This document shows, piece by piece, positions 42,574 through 52,119 of a stretch of 64,000 nucleotides of DNA. The first letter of the stretch is position 1, and each line of letters begins with the position of its first letter. Both the position numbers and the translations under genes were made by a program. Origin of the DNA: Lolliginicoccus suaedae (lineage in GTDB: Bacteria > Actinomycetota > Actinomycetes > Mycobacteriales > Mycobacteriaceae); assembly GCF_008312885.1 (NCBI RefSeq), contig NZ_VSSO01000001.1:496001-560000 (forward strand). Direction: 5' to 3'. The notes below the pieces were generated by a model. The model made no database searches and was not told the origin of the DNA. It worked only from the letters and a program-made list of their open reading frames with translations.

Positions 42574-42591
42574 TATACCCTAGGGGGGTAC
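42574..42591. promoter_or_regulatory. CsoR operator upstream of copZ
   Basis: TATACCCTAGGGGGGTAC is a pseudo-palindrome (TACCC/GGGTA halves around a GC-rich centre) that matches the known CsoR operator pattern. It lies 50 nt before copZ and 58 nt before the divergent DUF305 gene, in a TATA-rich patch that could hold the -10 elements of both. csoR lies at the end of the rightward operon. Confidence 0.8.
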
Positions 42592-42641
42592 CTACGCCAC
42601 ACTGTCCGGCCGACGCGCCGGACCACACCGAGGAGCCCTTC

Positions 42642-42842
42642 ATGACCACCACGATCACCGTCACCGGCATGACCTGCGGACACTGCGAGAACTCCGTCCG
42701 CTCCGAGATCAGCGCCCTGCCCGGCGTCACCAGCGTCGCCGTCGACCTCGCCACCGGCGCGGTCACCATCACCAGCGACACCGAGCTCGACCCGGCCGCC
42801 CTGCGCGAAGCGGTCGATGAGGCCGGCTACGCCATCGCCTGA
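42642..42842 (+). CDS. copZ: copper chaperone, heavy-metal-associated domain
   Basis: A 66-aa single HMA domain protein. The copper-binding motif is GMTCGHC near residue 12, and the rest follows the ferredoxin-like fold ([26 protein letters not shown] ... AVDEAGYAI). It carries cuprous copper to the P-type ATPase encoded 43 nt downstream. It is the first gene of the copZ-copA-csoR operon behind a CsoR operator. Confidence 0.93.
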   Translation: MTTTITVTGMTCGHCENSVRSEISALPGVTSVAVDLATGAVTITSDTELDPAALREAVDEAGYAIA

Positions 42843-42885
42843 TCGACCCCTGGACGCAGCTCCCCGCACCCCCTGGAGACCCACC

Positions 42886-45165
42886 ATGAGCAAGACCCTC
42901 GACACCGCGCGCGCTGCCCAGGAGGCACCGCCCCGGATCATCGACCTCGACATCACCGGAATGACCTGCGCCTCCTGCGCCGCGCGCATCGAGAAGAAGC
43001 TCAACCGCGTAGAGGGCGTCACCGCGACCGTCAACTTCGCCACCGAGAAGGCCCGCATCACCACCGGAGCCACCTCGGTCAGCACCGATGAGCTGATCGA
43101 GGTGGTCCGCAAGACCGGCTACGGCGCGCGCCCCCACCACAACGACGCCACGCTCACCGCCGCCGACATCGATGCCGAGGACGAGCGCGCCGTCGCGGGC
43201 CTGCGCCGACGCCTCGCCCTCGCGACCGTGCTCAGCGTCCCCGTCGTCGCCACCGCCATGATCCCGGCGCTGCAGTTCCCCGGCTGGCAGTGGTTCTCCC
43301 TCGCCCTCGCGCTGCCGGTCATCATGTGGTCCGGGCTGCCCTTCCACCGCGCCGCGATCCTCAACGCCCGGCACCGCGCCGTCACCATGGACACGCTGAT
43401 CTCCATCGGCACGCTCGCCGCGCTCGGCTGGTCCCTCTACGCCCTCTTCTTCGGCACGGCCGGGCACATCGGCATGACCCATGGCTTCAGCCTGCTGCCC
43501 GCGCGCGGCGACGGCTCGGCCAACATCTACCTCGAGGCCGCCGTCGCGATCACCACGTTCATCCTCGCTGGGAAATACCTCGAGGCCAGGTCCAAGCGGC
43601 GTGCAGGCGCCGCGCTGCGCTCCCTCGCCGAGCTCGGCGCGCGCGACGTGGCCGTGCTGCGCGAAGGCATCGAGCAGCGCATCCCCGTGGCGAGCCTCAT
43701 GGTCGACGACATCTTCGTCGTCCGGCCCGGCGAGAAGATCGCCACCGACGGCACCATCGTCGAGGGCCACACAGCGGTGGACGAATCCATGCTCACCGGC
43801 GAGCCCGTGCCCATGGAGGCCGGGCCCGGCGACACCGTGACCGGAGCGACCCTGAACACCTCCGGCCGCATCGCCGTTCGCGCCACTGCCGTCGGGGAAC
43901 AGACCCGGCTTGCCCGCATCCGTGAGCTCGTCGAGCAGGCACAGGCCGGCAAGGCCGCCGTCCAGCGCCTCGCCGACCGCATCTCCGCGGTGTTCGTGCC
44001 GTTCGTCCTCGCGCTCAGCGCCGCGACCCTGGCGTTCTGGCTGATCAGCGGCGACGGAACCGAGTTCGCGTTCACCGCAGCGGTGGCCGTGCTCATCGTG
44101 GCCTGCCCCTGCGCGCTCGGGCTCGCCACCCCCACCGCACTGATGGTGGGCACCGGCCGCGGCGCGCAGCTCGGCATCCTCATCAAGGGCCCCGAGGTCC
44201 TCGAGTCCACCCGCCGCATCGACACCGTCGTCCTCGACAAGACCGGCACGCTCACCACCGGCGAGATGACGCTGCACGAGGTGATCCCCGCGACCGGAAC
44301 GAGCGCCGCCACCGCACTGGCGCGCGCGGCGGCGCTCGAGGACTCCTCCGAGCACCCCATCGCCCGCGCCATCGCCACTGCGGCACGCGCGCAGGGCGCG
44401 ACGCTCCCCGCGGTCTCTGGATTCTCGAGCATCTCCGGGCTCGGTGTGCGCGGCACCGTCGACGGCACCAGCGTCATCGTCGGCCGCCCGGCACTGCTGA
44501 AGGACGAAGGCCTCGCCGTTCCCGGCGATCTCGCCCACGCCCTCGAGGAGCAGCAGCGCCAGGGCCGCACCGCCGTGCTCGTGGGCTGGGACGGCGAGGC
44601 TCGCGCGGTGCTCGCCGTGGGCGACTCCCCGCGCGCCGAGTCCGCCGAGGCCGTCGCGGGCCTGCGCCGGCTCGGCGCCGAGGTCATCATGCTGACCGGC
44701 GACAACGAGACCGCCGCGCGCGCCGTGGCAGCGACCATCGGCATCGATGAAGTGATCGCCGGGGTGCTGCCCGAGGACAAGGCCACCGTCATCGCCGACC
44801 TGCGCGCCAGCGGAAAGGTCGTCGCCATGGTCGGCGACGGCGTCAACGATGCGGCAGCACTGGCGGGCGCGGACTTGGGCATCGCGATGGGAAGCGGCAC
44901 CGATGTCGCCATCAACGCCAGCGACCTGACCCTGATGCGCCCGGACCCCCGCGCGATCGTCGATGCCATCCGGCTTTCCCGTGCCACGCTGCGCACCATC
45001 AAGGGAAACCTGTTCTGGGCCTTCGCCTACAATGTCGCGGCACTACCGATCGCCGCGGCAGGCCTGCTCAACCCGATGATCGCCGGCGCCGCCATGGCCG
45101 CCTCATCATTGTTCGTCGTGGGCAACAGCCTGCGGCTGCGCCGCTTCTCCCCCACCCGTTCCTGA
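42886..45165 (+). CDS. copA: copper-exporting P1B-type ATPase
   Basis: A 759-aa heavy-metal P-type ATPase. An N-terminal HMA domain carries GMTCASC at residues 25-31. Eight membrane helices are expected, with the metal-gating CPC in [12 protein letters not shown]. The phosphorylation site is DKTGTLT, the nucleotide-binding loop has the SEHPIA HP motif, and the hinge is [13 protein letters not shown] in the actuator domain (LTGEPVP) completes the set. ATG 42886 has GGAG 7 nt upstream. It exports Cu(I) from the cytoplasm. Regulated with copZ and csoR from the CsoR operator. Confidence 0.96.
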   Translation: MSKTLDTARAAQEAPPRIIDLDITGMTCASCAARIEKKLNRVEGVTATVNFATEKARITTGATSVSTDELIEVVRKTGYGARPHHNDATLTAADIDAEDERAVAGLRRRLALATVLSVPVVATAMIPALQFPGWQWFSLALALPVIMWSGLPFHRAAILNARHRAVTMDTLISIGTLAALGWSLYALFFGTAGHIGMTHGFSLLPARGDGSANIYLEAAVAITTFILAGKYLEARSKRRAGAALRSLAELGARDVAVLREGIEQRIPVASLMVDDIFVVRPGEKIATDGTIVEGHTAVDESMLTGEPVPMEAGPGDTVTGATLNTSGRIAVRATAVGEQTRLARIRELVEQAQAGKAAVQRLADRISAVFVPFVLALSAATLAFWLISGDGTEFAFTAAVAVLIVACPCALGLATPTALMVGTGRGAQLGILIKGPEVLESTRRIDTVVLDKTGTLTTGEMTLHEVIPATGTSAATALARAAALEDSSEHPIARAIATAARAQGATLPAVSGFSSISGLGVRGTVDGTSVIVGRPALLKDEGLAVPGDLAHALEEQQRQGRTAVLVGWDGEARAVLAVGDSPRAESAEAVAGLRRLGAEVIMLTGDNETAARAVAATIGIDEVIAGVLPEDKATVIADLRASGKVVAMVGDGVNDAAALAGADLGIAMGSGTDVAINASDLTLMRPDPRAIVDAIRLSRATLRTIKGNLFWAFAYNVAALPIAAAGLLNPMIAGAAMAASSLFVVGNSLRLRRFSPTRS

Positions 45166-45208
45166 CCTCCCCTCCGGCGAAGGTCCTGCACCCGAAAGGC
45201 CACCGACG

Positions 45209-45568
45209 ATGACAACCTCCAATCCGCCATCAGCCAGCGCTGATGCCTCGGAGACCCAGGCTGGCAGCGCCTGCCATGACGGCAACCATCACGGCTACAT
45301 CTCCAGCAAGGACAACTACCTCAAGCGGCTGCGCCGCATCGAGGGCCAGGCGCGCGGCATCCAGCGCATGGTCGAGGAGGAGAAGTACTGCATCGACATC
45401 CTCACCCAGGTGTCCGCGATGACCAGCGCCCTGCGCTCGGTCGCCCTCGGGCTGCTCGATGACCACATGAGCCACTGCGTCGCCGATGCTGTCGCCGTCG
45501 GGGGCGAGGAGGCGGACGCGAAGCTCCAGGAAGTGTCCGATGCGATAGCACGGCTCGTGCGCTCGTAG
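45209..45568 (+). CDS. csoR: copper-sensing transcriptional repressor
   Basis: A 119-aa CsoR/RcnR family repressor, all helical. The fold begins at [24 protein letters not shown], and the Cu(I) ligands are Cys61, His86 and Cys90 with the spacing of known CsoR proteins (25 and 4 residues). An extended N-terminal 30 residues includes His/Cys residues (ACHDGNHHG) of possible extra metal binding. It is the third gene of the copper operon and most likely represses the site at 42574-42591. cobH starts 10 nt after its stop. Confidence 0.94.
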   Translation: MTTSNPPSASADASETQAGSACHDGNHHGYISSKDNYLKRLRRIEGQARGIQRMVEEEKYCIDILTQVSAMTSALRSVALGLLDDHMSHCVADAVAVGGEEADAKLQEVSDAIARLVRS

Positions 45569-45578
45569 ACTCTCCCCC

Positions 45579-46268
45579 ATGCCCGTCACCACACCTCATC
45601 ACGCCACGGCCCCCGGCCCGGGCGCGTACCAGGCCCTCATGGAGGCCGGATACGTGCGCGACGGCCTCGAGATCTACCGGCGATCCTTCGCGATGATCCG
45701 CGACGAGACCGATCTCAGCGGGTTCTCCCCCGCCGATGCCGATGCCGTGGTGCGGATGATCCACGCGTGCGGGCAGACCGGCCTGATCGACGACATCGCG
45801 CACACGCCCGGTGTCGTCGATCACGCCCGCGCCGCTCTCGAGGCGGGGGCGCCGATCCTTGCTGATACGCACATGGTCGCCGAGGGCATCACGCGCCGCC
45901 GCCTCCCCGCGGGCAACGCGGTGATCTGCACGCTCCGCGACCCGCGAGTGGCCGGCCTCGCCGAGGAACTGGGCACCACCCGCACCGCCGCCGCGGTGGA
46001 GCTGTGGCGCGAGCATCTCGACGGTGCGATCGTGGCGATCGGCAACGCCCCCACCGCGCTGTTCCATCTGCTGCAGCTCATCGATGATGGCGCGCCCGTG
46101 CCCGCGGCCATCGTCGGCGGGCCCGTCGGCTTCGTGGGAGCCGTGGAGTCGAAGGAGGCAGTGATCGCGCATCCGCAGCAGCTGCGGCATCTGCTCGTGC
46201 GGGGCCGTCGTGGTGGCAGCGCCATCACGGCCGCAGCGGTCAATGCGATCGGGAGCGTGGAGCTGTGA
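45579..46268 (+). CDS. cobH: precorrin-8X methylmutase
   Basis: A 229-aa enzyme that moves a methyl group from C-11 to C-12 of precorrin-8X to give hydrogenobyrinic acid. It shows the catalytic His in [52 protein letters not shown] and a C-terminal [16 protein letters not shown]. There is no ribosome binding site before the ATG, which lies 10 nt after the csoR stop. Translation therefore depends on coupling or a leaderless promoter not visible here. Its stop overlaps the cobIJ start (GTGA). Confidence 0.94.
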   Translation: MPVTTPHHATAPGPGAYQALMEAGYVRDGLEIYRRSFAMIRDETDLSGFSPADADAVVRMIHACGQTGLIDDIAHTPGVVDHARAALEAGAPILADTHMVAEGITRRRLPAGNAVICTLRDPRVAGLAEELGTTRTAAAVELWREHLDGAIVAIGNAPTALFHLLQLIDDGAPVPAAIVGGPVGFVGAVESKEAVIAHPQQLRHLLVRGRRGGSAITAAAVNAIGSVEL

Positions 46269-47797
46269 GCGGCACCTTGTGGGGCATCGGCCTCGGTCCG
46301 GGGGACCCCGAGCTCGTTACCGTCAAGGCGGCCCGGCTGATCGGCGCGGCCGATGTGGTCGCCTACCATAGCGCCCGCCACGGCCGGTCCATCGCGCGCA
46401 GCGTCGCCGCGCCCTACCTGCGGGAAGGGCAGATCGAGGAAAAGCTCGTCTATCCGGTAACCACCGAAACCACCGATCATCCGCGGGGCTACCAGGGCGC
46501 GATCGACGAGTTCTACGCCGAGTCCGCCGAGCGGCTCGCCGTCCACCTCGCCGCGGGCCGCGACGTCGCCCTCCTCGCCGAGGGCGATCCGCTGTTCTAC
46601 AGCTCCTACATGCACATGCACAAGCGGCTGCAAGGCCGGTTCCGCACCGAGATCGTGCCGGGCGTCACGTCCATCTCGGCCGCGTCCGCAGCGATGCAGG
46701 TACCGCTCGTCGAGCGCGACGAGACCCTCACCGTGGTGCCGGGCACGCTGCCCGAGGCCGAGCTGATCGATCGGTTCACCAGCGGTGACGCGGTCGCGGT
46801 GATGAAGCTCGGCCGCACCTTCGGGCCCGTGCGCGAGGCGCTGGAGAAGGCCGGCCGCCTCGACGAGGCCGTGTATGTCGAGCGGGCGAGCTGGGACGCC
46901 CAGCGGGTGCTGCCATTGCGCGATGTTGACGCCTCCGACGTGCCCTACTTCTCGGTCGCGATCGTGCCGTCGCCGCTGAACACCGGCTCACCTGCCCCTG
47001 CGCTCCCCGGCGACGCCAGCTGCGGCGAGGTCGTCGTGGTGGGCCTCGGTCCAGGACACACGGACTGGACCACCCCTGAGGTGCGGCGGGAGCTGCGCGC
47101 CGCGACGGATCTCGTGGGCTATGGCCCCTACCTGGCGCGCGTGGCCAAGAACGCCTGGCAGCGCCAGCATCCCTCCGATAATCGCGTGGAGGAGGAGCGT
47201 GCCGCCCATGCACTCGACCTCGCCCGTGACGGCGGGCGCGTCGCGGTGGTCTCCTCCGGGGATCCCGGTGTGTTCGCGATGGCGTCCGCAGTGCTCGAGG
47301 TAGCCGCGCGCGAGGAATACGCGGATGTGCGGGTACGGGTGGTACCAGGGATGACCGCCGCCAACGCGGTGGCCTCCCGTGCCGGGGCACCGCTGGGCCA
47401 CGACTACGCGGTGATCTCCCTGTCGGACCGGCTCAAGCCGTGGGACATCGTGGCGGAACGCGTTCGCGCCGCAGCGACAGCGGATCTCGCGATCGCGATC
47501 TATAACCCCGCGTCCCGCTCGCGCACCTGGCAGGTGGGCGCGCTGAAAGAACTGCTGCTCGAGATCCGTGACGGCGCGACACCGGTGATCATCGGCCGCG
47601 CGGTGGGCAGCGACGCCGAGACCGTCACCGTCACGAGCCTTGCTGACCTGGATCCGGCGCAGGTCGACATGCGCTGCTTGCTGATCATCGGATCGACGCA
47701 GACGAGCGTTGTCGAGCGCCCGGCCGGGCAGGTGGTCTACACCTCGCGCCGCTACCCGGCGCTCGATCCCCTGGCGCTCGACAACGCAGTCCGCTGA
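46265..47797 (+). CDS. cobIJ: fused precorrin-2 C20- and precorrin-3B C17-methyltransferase
   Basis: A 510-aa fusion of two SAM-dependent methyltransferases of cobalamin synthesis, as in mycobacteria. The N-terminal CobI half starts [20 protein letters not shown] and contains [17 protein letters not shown] and [12 protein letters not shown]. The C-terminal CobJ half starts near residue 257 ([19 protein letters not shown]) and contains [35 protein letters not shown] and IYNPASRSR. The GTG start overlaps cobH. The other cobalamin genes (cobK, cobL, cobM) are not adjacent. Confidence 0.95.
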   Translation: MSGTLWGIGLGPGDPELVTVKAARLIGAADVVAYHSARHGRSIARSVAAPYLREGQIEEKLVYPVTTETTDHPRGYQGAIDEFYAESAERLAVHLAAGRDVALLAEGDPLFYSSYMHMHKRLQGRFRTEIVPGVTSISAASAAMQVPLVERDETLTVVPGTLPEAELIDRFTSGDAVAVMKLGRTFGPVREALEKAGRLDEAVYVERASWDAQRVLPLRDVDASDVPYFSVAIVPSPLNTGSPAPALPGDASCGEVVVVGLGPGHTDWTTPEVRRELRAATDLVGYGPYLARVAKNAWQRQHPSDNRVEEERAAHALDLARDGGRVAVVSSGDPGVFAMASAVLEVAAREEYADVRVRVVPGMTAANAVASRAGAPLGHDYAVISLSDRLKPWDIVAERVRAAATADLAIAIYNPASRSRTWQVGALKELLLEIRDGATPVIIGRAVGSDAETVTVTSLADLDPAQVDMRCLLIIGSTQTSVVERPAGQVVYTSRRYPALDPLALDNAVR

Positions 47798-47830
47798 TCC
47801 CCTAGCCGGTCGTTCAGGCCGCGGTGGTGC

Positions 47831-48577
47831 TCACGCCAGCCATTCCGCGGTCCACCACACGTTGCCGCTGAGCACCGCGGGCGCCACCCACAGCGCGGCG
47901 ATGAGCGTGGCGCTGGTGAGCATCTGCTCGCGGGTGCCGCCCGCGCGGCCGAGGACCGGCAGGCGCATGCGACGCTTCGGCAGCGGCCACAGGAAGTTGT
48001 TGAGCCCGCGGGTGGTCATCATGTCCTGCACGCAATGCAGCAGGCAGCCGATCGCCGCGGTCCAGGGCATCCACCACCAATCCCCCGGCGCGAGCCACAG
48101 CGCGAGCGCGACGATGCCAATGGCTTCCACCGCCATGATCTCGTCGCCGATGTGGCGGGACCGGAACACCGACAGCCCGAGGGTGAGCAGCATCGTGTAG
48201 GCCAGGAACCACATCATCACCATCAGCGCCCAGTTCGACGGCAGCACCAGCTGCCCGAAGTCATGCGGCACCGTGCCCAGCAGGCCAGCGAGGAACCCCA
48301 TCGCCAGCGCGAACGCCACGGTGTGCGTCTTGCCCACCCTGTGCCCACCCGACAGCTTGTTCACCAAAGTGGCGAAAGCTTTCGAGAATGGACCGAGCGT
48401 GCGCGAGAGCTGCGCGTCGGAGTGATCCCAGTCCGGCCACACCGACCAGCCCGCGATGGCGATGGTGGAGACAATGATCTCGCCGGTGGTCAGTGGCCGG
48501 CCGGCCGCTTCGGCGATCGGCGGGGCGAAAGCGAGCCACAGGACGCTCGTGGTCGCTAGATGTCCTCGGGCCATCAT
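47831..48577 (-). CDS. YdjM-like membrane-bound metal-dependent hydrolase (DUF457)
   Basis: A 248-aa membrane protein of the DUF457/YdjM family. It has WSVWPDWDHSDAQLSRTLGPFSKAF and GGHRVGKTHTVAFALAMGF, which carry the Asp and His residues of the metal site. Several hydrophobic helices follow (ALMVMMWFLAYTMLLTLGLSV, GIVALALWLAP). A later LLHCVQDMMTTRGLNNFLWPL has another conserved His/Asp. ATG 48577 (or 48574) is chosen with a GGAAAGG-type site. Members are often DNA-damage inducible, but the function is unknown. Convergent with cobIJ. Confidence 0.85.
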   Translation of the reverse strand: MMARGHLATTSVLWLAFAPPIAEAAGRPLTTGEIIVSTIAIAGWSVWPDWDHSDAQLSRTLGPFSKAFATLVNKLSGGHRVGKTHTVAFALAMGFLAGLLGTVPHDFGQLVLPSNWALMVMMWFLAYTMLLTLGLSVFRSRHIGDEIMAVEAIGIVALALWLAPGDWWWMPWTAAIGCLLHCVQDMMTTRGLNNFLWPLPKRRMRLPVLGRAGGTREQMLTSATLIAALWVAPAVLSGNVWWTAEWLA

Positions 48578-48990
48578 GGTGGCGAGGCCCCCCTTTCCTA
48601 GTGGTGAAGCCCGGGCACGGTGCGAGGCTGGAGAGCTGCCCTGGTTCCGGACCGAGACTTGTTGCTGTGCAACCAGATACACGACGACTCCGACAGAAGC
48701 GGCACCGCGCGGCCCTGGATGTGCCGGGGATCACAGTGATGGCGTTTCCGCAATGCCACCAGGGGCCTCGGGGTGGTCGCGCCCCTCCTGCCGCGCCATT
48801 GGCGAGCAAGGGTTACTGCTCGCTCGTGGCATACCCGCCGATGAGAGTGCGAAAAACGACGCGAAACGTGCGGCGAGCTGTCGCAATTCGCACTTTCGAG
48901 GCGGTGTGAAGCACGCGTGGCACCGTCGGCGGGAAGCGAGCGCGACCTCATCGTGTTGCTGCTAGTAGAACACCTGGAGAAGGGACCGAC
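48578..48990. other. 413-nt gap with repeat palindrome, no convincing gene
   Basis: No open frame here has family similarity or a good start. The promoter of the DUF457 gene (leftward) must lie at the left end and that of the DUF427 gene (rightward) at the right end, where GGAGAAGGG is its ribosome binding site. The middle carries the first copy of an imperfect palindrome (48846-48894). Confidence 0.5.
48846..48894. repeat. imperfect palindrome repeat, copy 1
   Basis: An AGTGCGAA arm pairs with TTCGCACT, followed by a 3x3 internal loop and a second stem CGAC/GTCG, with a loop of about 19 nt. The same layout, with most of the same bases (ACGAC near the left arm, GAGCTGTCG before the right), is found 470 nt away at 49318-49372. 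The two copies flank the DUF427 gene. Confidence 0.7.
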
Positions 48991-49278
48991 ATGATCCGCG
49001 CCATCTGGAACGACACCATCATCGCCGAGGCCGAAAACACCGAGAAGGTCGAGGGCAACCACTACTTCCCGCCCGAGAGCGTCAAAAGCGAGTACCTGCG
49101 CCCGAGCGAGCACCACACGCGATGCTTCTGGAAGGGCATCGCGTCCTACTACGATCTCCTCGTCGATGGGCAGACCGGCAGCAACCTGGCCTGGTACTAC
49201 CCCGAGCCGATGCGCAAGGCTCGCCATATCGCCGACCATGTCGCGTTCTACCCGCAAGTGACCATCACCGTGGACTAG
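48991..49278 (+). CDS. DUF427 domain-containing protein
   Basis: A 95-aa protein of the DUF427 family. Recognisable parts are IRAIWNDTIIAEAENTEKVEGNHYFPPESV, HTRCFWKGIASYYDLLVDG, LAWYYPEPMRKARHIADHVAFYP. This covers the whole usual domain. The fold is a beta barrel of unknown function, common in actinobacteria. GGAGAAGGG precedes the ATG. Copies of the same imperfect palindrome lie on both sides, which may mark a mobile or repeat-associated unit. Confidence 0.92.
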   Translation: MIRAIWNDTIIAEAENTEKVEGNHYFPPESVKSEYLRPSEHHTRCFWKGIASYYDLLVDGQTGSNLAWYYPEPMRKARHIADHVAFYPQVTITVD

Positions 49279-49317
49279 CTGCCAGGTAGGGGCTCGAATC
49301 CCGGGGCGCCCGCCGAC

Positions 49318-49372
49318 GAGTGCGCGAAGAACGACACGCATTTCGCGCGGAGCTGTCGTAGTTCGCACACTC
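49318..49372. repeat. imperfect palindrome repeat, copy 2
   Basis: GAGTGCGCGAA pairs with TTCGCACACTC except for one mismatched pair, followed by an internal loop and CGAC/GTCG, as in copy 1 at 48846-48894. It lies 40 nt after the DUF427 stop. Confidence 0.7.
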
Positions 49373-49494
49373 GCGCCGAAGGCAGCACGGCAACAGGCGG
49401 GCGGCACAGCCGCTGCACGGCACTAGAGTGGACGCCGTGACCGACCTATCCCAGCGCGCGCCCGGCCGGGCAAGCAGCACGCCCGGAGGATCCC

Positions 49495-50634
49495 ATGCCT
49501 GTTGACCGCCACCTGCCCACGCGCGAGGCGCATGACCTCATTGAGCTCGTTCGCGATGTCGCCGCGCGCGAGATCGATCCGATCGTCGCCGGGCACGAGA
49601 AGCACGAGACCTATCCCGAGGGCCTGTTCGCCACGCTCGGCGAGCTCGGGCTGCTCAGCCTGCCCTACCCGGAGGACCTCGGCGGCGGCGGTCAGCCCTA
49701 CGAGGTGTACCTGCAGGTCCTCGAGGAGCTCGGGGCACGCTGGGCGGCCGTGGCGGTGGCGGTCAGCGTGCATGGCCTCTCCTGCTACGCCATGGCCACC
49801 CGAGGAACGGCTGAGCAGCAGCAGCGCTCGCTCCCCGGCATGCTCGGTGGCGACCTGATCGGCGCGTACAGCCTCTCGGAGGCCCACGCGGGCTCCGACG
49901 CCGCAGCGCTGCGCTGCCGAGCGACCCCCGCCGATGGCGGCTACACGATCAGCGGCAGCAAGGCGTGGATCACCCACGGCGGGCGCGCGGACTTCTACAC
50001 CTTGTTCGCCCGCACGGGCGAGGGCTCGCGCGGCGTCAGCTGCTTCCACGTGCCCGCTAACACCCCGGGATTGTCGTTCGGCAAGCCCGAGGACAAGCTC
50101 GGGCTGCGCGCGGTCCCCACAACGGCGGCGTTCTACGACTCGGCGTTCGTGCCGGGCGAGCATCGTATCGGCGACGAGGGCGAGGGCCTGGCGCTCGCGT
50201 TCAGCGCGCTCGACTCCGGTCGGCTCGGCATCGCTGCCGTCGCCACGGGACTGGCGCAGCGGGCCCTCGATGACGCGGTCGCCTACGCCAAGGAGCGGGA
50301 AGCCTTCGGCAAGGCCATCATCGACCACCAGGGCCTCGGCTTCCTCCTCGCCGACATGGCCGCTGCCATCGGCTCGGCCCGCGCGACGTACCTCGACGCG
50401 GCGCGGCGTCGCGATGCGGGGCTGCCCTACTCACAGCAGGCATCGATCGCCAAGCTCATCGCCACCGATGCGGCGATGAAGGTCACCACCGATGCGGTGC
50501 AGGTCCTCGGCGGCTACGGCTACACCGGCGACTTCCCTGTGGAGCGCTACATGCGCGAGGCGAAGGTGATGCAGATCTTCGAGGGGACGAACCAGATCCA
50601 GCGCCTCGTCATCTCCCGGCATCTCGCGCGCTAG
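49495..50634 (+). CDS. acyl-CoA dehydrogenase (FadE type)
   Basis: A standard-length (379 aa) acyl-CoA dehydrogenase catalysing the first step of beta-oxidation. The flavin region is YSLSEAHAGSDAA and SGSKAWITHGGRADFYTLF. The signature near the C-terminus is QVLGGYGYTGDFPVERYMREAKV, and the catalytic Glu is in IFEGTNQIQ. GGAGGA lies 4 nt before the ATG. It is a single-gene unit convergent with a DinB-fold gene. The chain-length preference is unknown. Confidence 0.95.
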   Translation: MPVDRHLPTREAHDLIELVRDVAAREIDPIVAGHEKHETYPEGLFATLGELGLLSLPYPEDLGGGGQPYEVYLQVLEELGARWAAVAVAVSVHGLSCYAMATRGTAEQQQRSLPGMLGGDLIGAYSLSEAHAGSDAAALRCRATPADGGYTISGSKAWITHGGRADFYTLFARTGEGSRGVSCFHVPANTPGLSFGKPEDKLGLRAVPTTAAFYDSAFVPGEHRIGDEGEGLALAFSALDSGRLGIAAVATGLAQRALDDAVAYAKEREAFGKAIIDHQGLGFLLADMAAAIGSARATYLDAARRRDAGLPYSQQASIAKLIATDAAMKVTTDAVQVLGGYGYTGDFPVERYMREAKVMQIFEGTNQIQRLVISRHLAR

Positions 50635-50647
50635 CAACCCACCCTGA

Positions 50648-51469
50648 TCACATCACGAAAGCGAGATTGTCGAGGATCGTGGTGGCAAGCTCTTCATCGC
50701 CCTCGACGCTGATCCGGTCACGGTGATCCGCCGCGCGCACGCGCCCCGCTGCAAGGCGCGCCAGCAGTCCCGCTCCAAGCGTGATCGCCACGGTCGGAGG
50801 CCCGTCGTGGGCATCGACGTGCCGGGCCTTGTCCCCCACCTCGATGTGGATCGCCCGCTCGACGGGGGACGTCGTGGTGATGGTGATCGTGGAGCCGCGT
50901 GGTGCGCGCGCCTTGCGCCCCACGGCGTAGGGCAGGCCCGCGGCGATGACGTCGAGCGAGATCGTGCCGCGCAGCCCGCCCTCGTCGCCGGGCAGTCCGG
51001 CACTGTCGCGCAGATCGAGCTCATGCATCCAGCAGTCGAACAGCCGGATCCGCATGAATCCGCCATACGTGGTGGGACCGGTCGGCCCGAACGAGGGCTG
51101 CTCCCACTGGTCAGCGGAGAGCTCCCGCAGCGCCTTGGCACGCCGAGCCATGACCGAGCCGAACAGCTCGCGCATGCGCTCGGGGCTGTCATCTCGCAGA
51201 TGGTCGATCCACTGCTCGTTGATCGCGGCGATGTCGTTGTGCACATGGGGCCGCTCGCGCGGATCCGACGCGGGCGCGGGCGCCTGCTCGCCGAGCAGCA
51301 TCAGCTCGGTGCCAATCATGTGGGAAACGATGTCCTGCACCCGCCAGCCCGGCAGGATCGACGCCTCTGCCCATTGCGGTCCCGGGATCTCGCGCAGCAA
51401 TCCGCCGAGCACCTCCCACTGCTCGATCAGCGCGGGAACAACCTCGTCCTGGGCGGGCGTCGTGGGCAC
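50648..51469 (-). CDS. maleylpyruvate isomerase/DinB-fold mycothiol-dependent enzyme-like protein
   Basis: A 273-aa protein of the TIGR03083/DinB superfamily. A four-helix bundle carries PGWRVQDIVSHMIGTE and FDCWMHELDLRD, which hold the metal-binding His pattern of mycothiol-dependent enzymes. A C-terminal domain with beta strands (STITITTTSPVERAIHIEVG) resembles the SCP2-like extension of mycothiol maleylpyruvate isomerase. GGAGGAG precedes the GTG start by 4 nt. The substrate is unknown; thiol transfer or isomerisation is likely. Confidence 0.87.
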   Translation of the reverse strand: MPTTPAQDEVVPALIEQWEVLGGLLREIPGPQWAEASILPGWRVQDIVSHMIGTELMLLGEQAPAPASDPRERPHVHNDIAAINEQWIDHLRDDSPERMRELFGSVMARRAKALRELSADQWEQPSFGPTGPTTYGGFMRIRLFDCWMHELDLRDSAGLPGDEGGLRGTISLDVIAAGLPYAVGRKARAPRGSTITITTTSPVERAIHIEVGDKARHVDAHDGPPTVAITLGAGLLARLAAGRVRAADHRDRISVEGDEELATTILDNLAFVM

Positions 51470-51642
51470 GGGTCTCCTCCCCGCACGCCGGGCGGCATGC
51501 GATTCCTCTTGCTGGAGGGCTTATCGCGCCTCCATCGGTTCTTGCTGCCAGTATCGCTGCCAAGGGAGCGCATCCCGCAGCAACGCGCCGGGCGGCACCG
51601 CCGTCCGGCGCGGTTCGCTCGCGGGATGCTGCTAGCGGGCGC

Positions 51643-51951
51643 CTACTTGTCCTTGTCCTTGTCCTCGGCCGACCGCGACCCGGCGCCACCCTTCTTGCGC
51701 TCCTGGGCCTCGACCTCTTCCTCCGACGGGAACTGCTGGGTGAGGATGCGCGCGCCCTTGCCCGCGGAGTTCGTCGCGATGTCGGTGGCACCCTTGATGA
51801 TCTTGCCGATGCCACCGGAGACGTTGCCCCGCAGCATGTCAGTGCTTCCATCGACGATCTGGCCAGCCTTGTCCAGGGAGGTCTGGGCAATGTGCTTCAT
51901 CGCGTCGACAGTATTCGTGGGTTGCGGGCGTTCCTTCTCTTCCTCGGCCAT
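51643..51951 (-). CDS. small charged protein with Lys-Asp repeat tail
   Basis: A 102-aa acidic and basic protein: KERPQPTNTVDAMKHIAQTS, then GNVSGGIGKIIKGATDIATNS, then EEEVEAQERKKGG, ending in alternating Lys-Asp (three KD units plus K). GGAGG lies 6 nt before the ATG. No signal peptide. No family is recognised. The tail is encoded by a 6-bp repeat at the DNA level (TTGTCC on the plus strand). It may be intrinsically disordered at the C-terminus. Confidence 0.75.
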   Translation of the reverse strand: MAEEEKERPQPTNTVDAMKHIAQTSLDKAGQIVDGSTDMLRGNVSGGIGKIIKGATDIATNSAGKGARILTQQFPSEEEVEAQERKKGGAGSRSAEDKDKDK

Positions 51952-52119
51952 CACTGGCCTCCAATCCAATCTCGCGGAGCAGTCCGCGCCGCGCGGACCT
52001 ATTGACGAGTACCCGCGCGTGCTATCGCATAAACGTTGGGGCGGCCACCGCTCCGGCTCGCGCGCTTTCGATCCCGAACCGGCGGGCGCGACAGGTGTTC
52101 TCGACGTAGGGTCGTTCCC

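Noticed and set aside
49287-49310. tRNA-like 3' half (GGGGCTCGAATCCC followed by GGCGCCCGCC)
   Set aside because: The T-loop has C instead of the first T, the stem pairs over only about 3 bp, and no matching D-arm, anticodon arm or acceptor 5' strand lies upstream because the DUF427 gene ends there. It could be chance or an old fragment.
51643-51672. Tandem TTGTCC repeat as a microsatellite
   Set aside because: It only encodes the Lys-Asp tail of the small protein, with few units; too short to call a separate repeat locus.
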